DNA of 64,000 bases, from assembly GCA_965222995.1 (NCBI GenBank), contig OZ244977.1:2356001-2420000 (forward strand). The letters are read 5' to 3'. Made by a program: the position numbers and the translations under genes. Below, in pieces: positions 10,153-17,157 of this stretch. The notes beneath the pieces are model-generated. The model was not told where the DNA came from. It saw only the letters and a list, made by a program, of their open reading frames with translations, and searched no databases. Position 1 is the first letter of the stretch. The number at the start of each line of letters is the position of its first letter. This DNA is from SB11 sp965222995. Its GTDB lineage: Bacteria > Bacteroidota > Bacteroidia > UBA8524.

Positions 10153-10881
10153 ATGTTATTTACAGCTAACCCAATTTATTTTATAGATCCTACTGGGCTC
10201 AAAGGTGAAGACTGGGTAAAAGATGCTAATGGAAAAATTAAATGGGATAAAGATGCTAACTCTAAAGAAACAACCAAAGAAGGAGAAACATATTTAGGCA
10301 CAACACTTGAATTTGAATTTAAAAGTTATATAGATGCTGAATTATGGGATGGGCCAACAGGTGACCTTGCGGCTGGTGTAAAGTTAACCTCAACTATATA
10401 TGTAGAAGGCATGGAAAATAGCAAGGGAGAGTTGATTGGTATAAGTAGCAGCTATAAAGTCAAACTTGGAAATACTCCAATAGGAAAACCAAGAGCCTAT
10501 TATCCAGGTTTAGGAAAAGGTCAAAATAAATTTAAGTATAAAAGAATTAATACAAAAAAAGGATTTACTTATAATTTAGTGTTTGAGCAACATGCTAGTG
10601 TTTCAAAAATAGAAGAAATCACTTTAAACGCATTAGCATATGATATTGTTAACGTTGCTCAACAATTAACGATAAACTATTCTAATAATGTATTAACTTA
10701 TTCATCTGCAACTGATGTATTTCCTTCAGCAACCTTAAACCTAAATGGTTCCCAAGTTATGTATTACCCACAACCATCCTTTGTGAAAACTCATAAGTTT
10801 CCAAAAAAATGGATTAATGACTACTTTTATTATTATTGGAATGATTATAAGTATTTGCCAGCAAAACTATATAAACGATAA
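10153..10881 (+). CDS. Orphan RHS C-terminal tip (displaced toxin-like module)
   Basis: 242 residues. It begins MLFTANPIYFIDPTGL, which carries the RHS core/tip junction (NPI-Y-x-DP-x-G) without any RHS core before it. A variable domain of about 225 residues follows: first DWVKDANGKIKWDKDA and GETYLG, common just after the junction in Bacteroidota RHS proteins, then a beta-rich domain of unknown activity. The in-frame stop TAA at 10144-10146 shows that it is detached from any upstream RHS gene. By analogy with enterobacterial rhs-CT orphans it is a stored or remnant tip that could be swapped into a full RHS gene by recombination. No signal peptide is present, so it is probably not exported as it stands. 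Confidence 0.7.
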   Translation: MLFTANPIYFIDPTGLKGEDWVKDANGKIKWDKDANSKETTKEGETYLGTTLEFEFKSYIDAELWDGPTGDLAAGVKLTSTIYVEGMENSKGELIGISSSYKVKLGNTPIGKPRAYYPGLGKGQNKFKYKRINTKKGFTYNLVFEQHASVSKIEEITLNALAYDIVNVAQQLTINYSNNVLTYSSATDVFPSATLNLNGSQVMYYPQPSFVKTHKFPKKWINDYFYYYWNDYKYLPAKLYKR

Positions 10882-10887
10882 GAGTTT

Positions 10888-11292
10888 ATGATAAGACCAA
10901 GGTTTTTAAATATTGTTTTTTATATTTTTTTAAGACATCTGATTTTTTATATATTTATGATGATAAAAAATAACCGTTTAAATATCCTAAATGCAAATAA
11001 CTTTAAGAGTATTGAGGACATAATATATTATATATTAATATTTCTTCCTTTACCACTAATTTCTATTATACTTTCTTCAGTTCCAATCTATCTGACCTTT
11101 AAAAAAGGTAATGTCATTACCTTTTTTATGACTTTTAGTATAGTTTTTTTAATCGAGTATTCAATATATACATATCTGGCATCAGAAGCTGATCCTTTAA
11201 ATGGCATATATTATATACTGATAGGTTTTTTATTATTACTTATATTGTTTTACAAGTCTATTAAATTAATATTCACTAAGAGGGTTAGATAG
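10888..11292 (+). CDS. Small 4-TM membrane protein, possible immunity partner of the orphan tip
   Basis: 134 residues, starting 6 bases after the orphan tip ends. Four hydrophobic segments are visible: FLNIVFYIFLRHLIFYIF, the segment around ILIFLPLPLISIILSSV, VITFFMTFSIVFLIEYSI, and GIYYILIGFLLLLILF. No family is recognised. Its position directly behind an RHS tip makes it a candidate immunity gene, but a soluble-looking tip paired with a four-helix membrane protein is not proof. It is very AT-rich, with many rare-looking Ile/Phe/Tyr codons in AT form, compatible with acquisition. Confidence 0.45.
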   Translation: MIRPRFLNIVFYIFLRHLIFYIFMMIKNNRLNILNANNFKSIEDIIYYILIFLPLPLISIILSSVPIYLTFKKGNVITFFMTFSIVFLIEYSIYTYLASEADPLNGIYYILIGFLLLLILFYKSIKLIFTKRVR

Positions 11293-11414
11293 TAAAATTA
11301 TAATTTAACACAAAAATCTTTCACATGATGTATATAATTAATTAACAAACATTTAAGAACACTACAGTTTAATCCTAGTTGACAAATTATGTATGAACAG
11401 ATAATGCAAAATTT

Positions 11415-12497
11415 ATGAATAAAATATTCTTAACTATTATAATATTCTCATTGTTATCTAGTTCATTATTTGGACAAGTTACCAAGCTAAAGGATTTGTC
11501 TGCTGTTGGCACAAATAGTCGTAAAATTTTTGATAGAATCGGAAATTCTGTTGCTATATCAGATGATATTATTGTGGTTAGTTCTCACCTTCATGACTTT
11601 AATGAAAATGGAGTAGACAGTTTAAATGACGCAGGAGCCGTATATATATTCTCAAGAAATGAAGGAGGAACAAATAACTGGGGATTAGTCAAAAAGCTAG
11701 TAGGAAACGCTGTAAATAACAGGTTTGAAAAAGACTATTTTGGAAGTGCAGTGGCTATATCAGGTGACATCATTGCAGTTTCAGCTGGAGGGCAGGATTA
11801 TGACGAAAATGGTTTAGATAGTGTTAATAATGCAGGAGCTGTTTATTTATTCTCAAAGGATGAGGGTGGAGCTGATAATTGGGGGTTAATTAAAAAATTC
11901 ACCTCCAAAGGTCAGAAAAGTAGAATGGAAGGTGATGGGTTTGGTAGTTCAATTGCCTTTTCAGGAAATACAATGGTAATAGGAGCAACCGGACACGAAT
12001 ATGATGCTGATGGCAATAACTCTATTTATTTAGCTGGATCTGCTTACATATATTCAAAAGATGCAGGTGGAATTAATAATTGGGGCTTCGTTAAAAAGCT
12101 AGTACCATCAGGTACAAATGCAAGAAATTCAGGGGACTTTTTTGGCTATTCAGTTGCAATATTAGGAGAATTCATATTTGTGGGAGCCATGTTACATGAT
12201 TATGACGAGAATGGGACAAATAAAATTGACAATACCGGAGCTGTTTATATTTTCTCTCAAAATGAGGGGGGACCCAATAATTGGGGACAATTAAAAAAAA
12301 TAGTTGGTCCTAAGCGGAATAAAGAGGATTATTTTGGGAACTCTATTGCTGCTAGTGAAAACTTATTAGTAGTTGGGGCACCCTTTTATGGTTACGACTC
12401 ATTAGGAACAAATCTACTTAAGTCTGGTACGGCATTTATTTATTCAAAAGATGAAGGTGGAATTAATAACTGGGGGCTTTTAAAGGAAGTGGCTTAA
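11415..12497 (+). CDS. FG-GAP/integrin-like beta-propeller protein, 5' part (frame broken at 12479-12485)
   Basis: 360 residues. A signal peptide (MNKIFLTIIIFSLLSSSLFGQ) is followed by repeats of about 60-70 residues, each with 'FG.SVA', 'VV(G/S)', a 'DYDENG.DS' calcium-binding-like loop, 'GAVYIFS.(N/D)EGG' and 'NNWGLVKKL'. They resemble FG-GAP blades of integrin-type propellers on T9SS-secreted proteins. The frame ends within a repeat at NNWGLLKEVA-stop, while the next repeat continues in the -1 frame. The full gene therefore covers 11415-13114. The C-terminal T9SS signal is in the other piece, so without frameshifting this product would not be sorted by T9SS. Confidence 0.65.
   Translation: MNKIFLTIIIFSLLSSSLFGQVTKLKDLSAVGTNSRKIFDRIGNSVAISDDIIVVSSHLHDFNENGVDSLNDAGAVYIFSRNEGGTNNWGLVKKLVGNAVNNRFEKDYFGSAVAISGDIIAVSAGGQDYDENGLDSVNNAGAVYLFSKDEGGADNWGLIKKFTSKGQKSRMEGDGFGSSIAFSGNTMVIGATGHEYDADGNNSIYLAGSAYIYSKDAGGINNWGFVKKLVPSGTNARNSGDFFGYSVAILGEFIFVGAMLHDYDENGTNKIDNTGAVYIFSQNEGGPNNWGQLKKIVGPKRNKEDYFGNSIAASENLLVVGAPFYGYDSLGTNLLKSGTAFIYSKDEGGINNWGLLKEVA
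12479..12485 (+). other. TTTAAAG slippery heptamer at the frame break
   Basis: In the frame of the upstream piece the bases read T-TTA-AAG, the classic X-XXY-YYZ pattern for -1 slippage. After slippage the reading continues AAA-GGA-AGT-GGC-TTA, giving GSGLNGRKVSDWFG, which restores the repeat pattern and joins to the 191-residue piece. The zero frame stops at 12495-12497. Compared with the other repeats (LLKKIVNTGINGRK) about three residues are missing here, so a deletion of roughly 10 bases could also explain the break. No strong downstream stem is evident. Confidence 0.45.
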
Positions 12498-12538
12498 ATG
12501 GCAGGAAAGTTTCTGATTGGTTTGGACTATCAGTCGCT

Positions 12539-13114
12539 ATGTCAGAAAACTTTATTGTTGTTGGAGCTACACATCAAGATTATGATGAGCTAGGAGGAAG
12601 TTTCGTAAATGAAGCTGGAGCAAGTTATGTGTTTTATAAAAACCAAGGAGGGACTAATAATTGGGGCTTATTAAAGAAAATAGTAAATACTGGTATTAAT
12701 GGTAGAAAAGCTAGAGATAGATTTGGTTCATCCGTTGCAGTTTCCAACTATAATATTGTTGTGGGCTCTTTCTGGCAAGATTTTGATGCAAATGGAAATG
12801 ATAGTGTACTTAATGCCGGCAGAGCTAGTATTTTTGAAATTGACCATAGTGTAACTTCAGTTAAAGAAACAAACCACACTAACTGTGCGAACATAAGCAG
12901 TAGCAAAAAAACTGTACTGATTAACTTTCTGCAAGAAGGTGACCATAATATTCAAGTAATAGATTTATTAGGACGCAACTTGATAACTAAAAATGTTAGT
13001 GTTGAAGTTGGCTCAATAGAGAAAATAAGCTTAGAAGGTATTGCTCAAGGATATTATGTAGTTTCTATCATAGGTAGCAAACAATACCAATCATCTAAGG
13101 TGTATATTCATTAA
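12539..13114 (+). CDS. FG-GAP-like protein, 3' part with T9SS type A sorting domain
   Basis: 191 residues from the first ATG, but the frame is open from 12470. It carries about two more blades (FIVVGATHQDYDE, NNWGLLKKIV, DRFGSSVAVS, QDFDANGNDS) and ends in a type A T9SS sorting domain (NIQVIDLLGRNLITK, then GYYVVSIIGS and a basic end). It has no signal peptide of its own. It is the C-terminal part of the gene starting at 11415. It is either a pseudogene piece or reached through -1 frameshifting. Confidence 0.6.
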   Translation: MSENFIVVGATHQDYDELGGSFVNEAGASYVFYKNQGGTNNWGLLKKIVNTGINGRKARDRFGSSVAVSNYNIVVGSFWQDFDANGNDSVLNAGRASIFEIDHSVTSVKETNHTNCANISSSKKTVLINFLQEGDHNIQVIDLLGRNLITKNVSVEVGSIEKISLEGIAQGYYVVSIIGSKQYQSSKVYIH

Positions 13115-13139
13115 TTGAAATAAATAGGGAATACCTTGT

Positions 13140-14819
13140 TTACTTGACAGGTGGCAAACCTAATTCTTCAAGAAACTTATTGTGTTTATCTCTTGCATCA
13201 ACAATGCGTTGCTCTATATCAACTAAGCGTTGGTTTACTTCTTGTAGATCAACTTCTTCTTCTGGTTCAGCGGTGCTTATGTAGCGCGATATGTTTAGGT
13301 TATACCCGTTGTTTTCAATCTCGTCCATTGATACGCAACGGGAGTAGCGTTCTATATCTCCATCTCTATTTTTGTAGGTATTAACTATTTTCTCAATATG
13401 TTCTTTCAACAAGTTGTTTTGGCGTTTCCCTTTTTCGTACTCTTCACTGGCATTTATAAATAGCACATCATCGTATTTTTTACATTTTTTAAGTACTAGA
13501 ATGCAAACGGGTATGCCGGTAGAGAAAAACAAATTTGAGGGTAAGCCTATTACCGTATCAATATTATTGTCTTTTAGTAGTTTGGTGCGGATGCGTTCTT
13601 CTGCTCCTCCCCTAAACAATACCCCATGCGGTAATATTATTGCCATTGTACCTTCATTGCTTAGGAAATGAAAGCCATGCAGCAAAAAAGCAAAGTCGGC
13701 GGCTGATTTGGGGGCAAGACCGTAGCTTTTAAAGCGAAAATCTTTCCCCAGTGTTTCAGTCGGTTCCCAGCGGTAACTAAAGGGTGGATTGGCTACCACA
13801 GCATCAAACTCTACTTTTTTTGATGGGTTCATTTCGCTTAGTATATCCCAATCGTTTGTTAATGAGTCTCCGTGATGTATTTCAAACTCGCTGTCTTTCA
13901 TGCCGTGCAGCAGCATATTCATGCGGGCAAGGTTGTAGGTGGTAATATTTTTTTCCTGCCCGTAAATTTTGCCTACCTCGCCATTATTTCTTTTTAGTGT
14001 TTTACGAATGTTGAGTAATAGCGAACCTGAACCACAAGCAAAATCTAACACGTTATTTAGCCTTACTTTTTTGCCTGTTTTTGGTTCTTGGCTGTCTAAG
14101 GTTACTATTTCTGTTAAAATAGTGGAGATGGGCTGTGGGGTATAAAACTCCCCTGCTTTTTTGCCTGAACCTGCTGCAAACTGCCCTATTAGGTACTCGT
14201 AAGCATCGCCCAATGTATCGCTATCGGTAGAGAAGTCTTTTATACCTTCTGCTATTTTGGTGATAATAGTGCAGAGTTTTTTATTGCGTTGGGTATAGTC
14301 TCTACCCAGTTTTTCAGAGTTTAGATTTATTTCAGAAAACAAGCCTTGAAATGAGTTTCCAAAAGAATCATTTTCTATATACCTAAAGCCTTTTTCTAAT
14401 GTCCGCAACAACTCTCGTCTTTGCCTGCATGCCAGTTCAGCAATATTGCTCCATAAATAGGGCGGCTCTATTACGTAGTGCATTTTGCGGCGCATATATT
14501 CTTCAAACTGTGCTACATCTTTCTTGTTCTCTTGGTACCAAATGCCTAAGGGAGTAAGGTTTGTGATTACCTCTTCCTCATCTTCTATATTCTCTATATC
14601 TTCTTTCCCTTCCTCCTCATTTTCTTCTTCAATTTCTACAACGGGATAGTCTTTGCCCAGTACTTTTTTTGCACCTTCCTCGTAATTGTCTGACAGGTAG
14701 CGTAGAAAAAGAAACGACAACATATAATCGCGAAAGTCGTCGGCATTCATTGCCCCTCTTAAATCATCGGCTATTGCCCACAGGGTTTTACCTAATTTTT
14801 CTTGTTCTTGTGCTGTCAT
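13140..14819 (-). CDS. hsdM: Type I restriction-modification system, N6-adenine methyltransferase subunit HsdM
   Basis: 559 residues. The N-terminal HsdM helical domain (residues 1-190) contains an unusual acidic insert at about 62-84 (EIEEENEEE...). The Rossmann methyltransferase domain follows with the SAM motif FACGSG at 260-265 and the catalytic motif NPPF at 344-347. HsdM methylates adenine in the bipartite site chosen by HsdS and is needed for both modification and restriction. It is the last gene of the minus-strand operon hsdR-hsdS-ATPase-hsdM, and its ATG overlaps the stop of the ATPase gene by one base (TAATG), which suggests translational coupling. Confidence 0.95.
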   Translation of the reverse strand: MTAQEQEKLGKTLWAIADDLRGAMNADDFRDYMLSFLFLRYLSDNYEEGAKKVLGKDYPVVEIEEENEEEGKEDIENIEDEEEVITNLTPLGIWYQENKKDVAQFEEYMRRKMHYVIEPPYLWSNIAELACRQRRELLRTLEKGFRYIENDSFGNSFQGLFSEINLNSEKLGRDYTQRNKKLCTIITKIAEGIKDFSTDSDTLGDAYEYLIGQFAAGSGKKAGEFYTPQPISTILTEIVTLDSQEPKTGKKVRLNNVLDFACGSGSLLLNIRKTLKRNNGEVGKIYGQEKNITTYNLARMNMLLHGMKDSEFEIHHGDSLTNDWDILSEMNPSKKVEFDAVVANPPFSYRWEPTETLGKDFRFKSYGLAPKSAADFAFLLHGFHFLSNEGTMAIILPHGVLFRGGAEERIRTKLLKDNNIDTVIGLPSNLFFSTGIPVCILVLKKCKKYDDVLFINASEEYEKGKRQNNLLKEHIEKIVNTYKNRDGDIERYSRCVSMDEIENNGYNLNISRYISTAEPEEEVDLQEVNQRLVDIEQRIVDARDKHNKFLEELGLPPVK

Positions 14820-15913
14820 TAACTGGCTATTTTAGTTTTTCCTGGAGTTAGTTCAGGTAAATGAAACTGGTATTTTTTTAAAAACGCTTCTAATATATCT
14901 TTAAAAAGTTTTTTGTTGTCTTCAACCATTTCAGTGGGCTGATATACTGAGTATTTACCATGACTTAAAAGTTGTAAAGCACGCGTATAAAGAGCTTCGT
15001 CTTCAATACCATGTATACAGTTAGCAAAATCATCAAACCCAAAAAAGGTAGCTGTTTTTTCTAAAATACTTCGTAGTGCATTAAAGTGGTATGTGTTTAA
15101 TTTACCTCCATCAACTACTTGTTGTAACTCACTTAAAATTGCTACGTGATGAAAATAAGGAGTATCAGTTGTAGTGCGTAAGGTATGCCCCTCATTTCCA
15201 TTTTTATGTAGAAAATAACGTTTGTATTTAGACTTTTTCAACTCATTACACATCACATTAAAAAATAAACCGTGGTGCGATGAGATAATAATTTTCACTT
15301 CTTTATCTTTTGCCTTCTTTAATAATTGTGATAAATCTGTGGCTACTGCTATGGCATTATTATCATCTAATGATGATATGGGGTCATCGATATAAATGCA
15401 TTTTACCCAATCATAAGCTTCATCCCCATCAATGGTTACTTCACAAATGGCAAGAAAAATACACCAAATGAAAATATTTTCTTCACCACGAGATATTTTA
15501 ATGTTTTGCGTATCCCCTCTTTTAAACCTAATTATCCATTCATCGTAGTCAAAATCAAAGCTAAATTCAGCATATCGTTCTAAATAACTTTCAATTCTCC
15601 TCTCTAATGCTAATTCTTTAAATCCATTGAAAAAGTTTGACTCCTCATTCATTATCAAATAACGTTCTTCATCATTTTCCAAATCATTGTACCAACGAAA
15701 AAGGTCTTCTGTATAGGCATTAAAATATAGCGTGTCTCTTTCAATTCCTTTTTTCCGTTTCCCTCTATCTTTGAATTCCATGGAAATACGCGTCTTACCT
15801 GTTCCGTTGTAAGCGTATAGTAGAACAAAATCATGATTGTTTAAGTCGTCTCGCAACCTTGTAACCAGATTGCGCAAGGTTTTATATGAGTATATTTTTG
15901 GTTTTGCACTCAT
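14819..15913 (-). CDS. ABC-type ATPase, probable PrrC-like anticodon nuclease, inside the type I RM operon
   Basis: 364 residues. The N-terminal two thirds are an ABC/SMC-like ATPase: a P-loop AYNGTGKT (residues 34-41, with Ala in place of the first Gly), an ABC signature SRGEEN (141-146), Walker B CIYIDD (172-177) followed by PISSLDD, and a switch His in IISSHHG (209-215). The C-terminal part has R281-x3-E285 in NALRSILEK and a His at 318 (33 residues after E285; another at 301). PrrC of E. coli uses Arg320, Glu324 and His356 to cut tRNA-Lys, which is nearly the same spacing. PrrC is also encoded inside a type I RM locus and is held silent by it. The role inferred here is to cut host tRNA when the RM enzyme is inhibited by a phage. 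The alternative is an RM-associated ATPase without nuclease activity. Confidence 0.7.
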   Translation of the reverse strand: MSAKPKIYSYKTLRNLVTRLRDDLNNHDFVLLYAYNGTGKTRISMEFKDRGKRKKGIERDTLYFNAYTEDLFRWYNDLENDEERYLIMNEESNFFNGFKELALERRIESYLERYAEFSFDFDYDEWIIRFKRGDTQNIKISRGEENIFIWCIFLAICEVTIDGDEAYDWVKCIYIDDPISSLDDNNAIAVATDLSQLLKKAKDKEVKIIISSHHGLFFNVMCNELKKSKYKRYFLHKNGNEGHTLRTTTDTPYFHHVAILSELQQVVDGGKLNTYHFNALRSILEKTATFFGFDDFANCIHGIEDEALYTRALQLLSHGKYSVYQPTEMVEDNKKLFKDILEAFLKKYQFHLPELTPGKTKIAS

Positions 15914-15915
15914 TT

Positions 15916-17157
15916 TTAATTGATAGTATTGGGAAATAACTGCTGCATAAGCCCTTTTTTGTGGGCTTTTAAGGCTTCTATTTTCTCACTTTGGGCAGTA
16001 ATTAACTCATCAACAGTGGTAAGGCTATCAATAATTTTTTGTTGTTCCAATTCATCATCAGGAAATACTATAGTAATACCTCTTAAATCTGCCCCATAAA
16101 TTCTCGTTATGGTTGTTGAGTTCAATTTTGACCAATTATAATTATCTAAATAGTAGTACAAAAAGTTATTACTGACTTTAAGTTTAGGGTTATCTATCCA
16201 AACAATATTAGAATCTTGATAATAGGCATCTTCTCCATCATAAATAAAGCATTTCCCAACAGTACCACTACAAGTTATTAAAACTTCCCCTTTTCTAGGA
16301 AAATTATATTTTTCTTTATATTCTATGAAAAGTTCTCTATTGATAAAAGCATCAGGTTTACTGCCTAATGTACCAATTTTAAAGAAAGGGATACCTTGCT
16401 TATCATTTGTCTCATAAGAAAAGATTCTTTTGCACATTAAAACATCACCAATATCGCCCAGCTTCTCTTCCTCCCACTCTCCTGCATCTTTAAACTCAGG
16501 GAAGCGCAATTGGGGCAGGGTTTTCCCTTCGGCGGGGAAGAGTTGCTGCAATAGCACTTTTTTGTGTCTTTTTAGAGTTCCTAATTTTTGGGTATGGGCT
16601 TCCAGTAATTCATCTAATGATGAAAGACAATCGGCTATTTTTTGTTGTTCTTCTGGAGTTGGAGGAATATTAACTAAAACAGATGAAAATAACGTTTTAT
16701 TAATAATTGGTACAGCTTGATTACCAGCAATAGAAGCAATCTTAGAAGAATCGTTTTCTAAAATGGAATAAATAAGGTCATTTGTATACTCCTCATAAGG
16801 AATAATAGAGTTAATTTGTTGATTTGTAGCACACTCGAATTTATTTTGAGCTACTTTACCAATGGTTGAACCAATACAAACAAACAGAATACTATTTTCT
16901 TTTATATGTCTTGTTTTTGAAAACCCCTCTTCGCTAAGGGTAGTTTTAGTAGAGTAGATATAACGCTCATCAGATATATCAGCAGGTGAAACAAACATTT
17001 TATCACCACCATAATATTTTGGCTCTGATGTGCTTGGGGTGCTCCCTGTTATTATTTCTCCTACCTCCTGTAAAGCAGTTTCTTCCCACTCCCCATCATC
17101 CTTAAATTCAGGAAAGCGCAACACAGGCACTATTTTTTTTGTTTGTGGCTTATTCAT
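15916..17157 (-). CDS. hsdS: Type I restriction-modification specificity subunit HsdS
   Basis: 413 residues with the normal two-half structure. Target recognition domain 1 covers about residues 20-170, followed by a coiled-coil spacer (EEQQKIADCLSSLDELLEAH...RHKKVLLQQLFP). TRD2 covers about 215-365, followed by the second spacer (EQQKIIDSLTTVDELITAQ...AHKKGLMQQLFP). Both halves start with the same PVLRFPEFKD / PQLRFPEFKD motif. HsdS reads the split DNA site and bridges HsdM and HsdR. It overlaps hsdR by 8 bases and is followed after 2 bases by the ATPase gene. The repeated half-motifs are the usual points for domain shuffling. Confidence 0.95.
   Translation of the reverse strand: MNKPQTKKIVPVLRFPEFKDDGEWEETALQEVGEIITGSTPSTSEPKYYGGDKMFVSPADISDERYIYSTKTTLSEEGFSKTRHIKENSILFVCIGSTIGKVAQNKFECATNQQINSIIPYEEYTNDLIYSILENDSSKIASIAGNQAVPIINKTLFSSVLVNIPPTPEEQQKIADCLSSLDELLEAHTQKLGTLKRHKKVLLQQLFPAEGKTLPQLRFPEFKDAGEWEEEKLGDIGDVLMCKRIFSYETNDKQGIPFFKIGTLGSKPDAFINRELFIEYKEKYNFPRKGEVLITCSGTVGKCFIYDGEDAYYQDSNIVWIDNPKLKVSNNFLYYYLDNYNWSKLNSTTITRIYGADLRGITIVFPDDELEQQKIIDSLTTVDELITAQSEKIEALKAHKKGLMQQLFPNTIN

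Noticed and set aside
11379..11405. TTGACA followed by a TATAAT-like sequence before the FG-GAP gene
   Set aside because: The spacing is about 15 bases and Bacteroidota primary sigma factors do not use the E. coli consensus, so it is probably coincidence.
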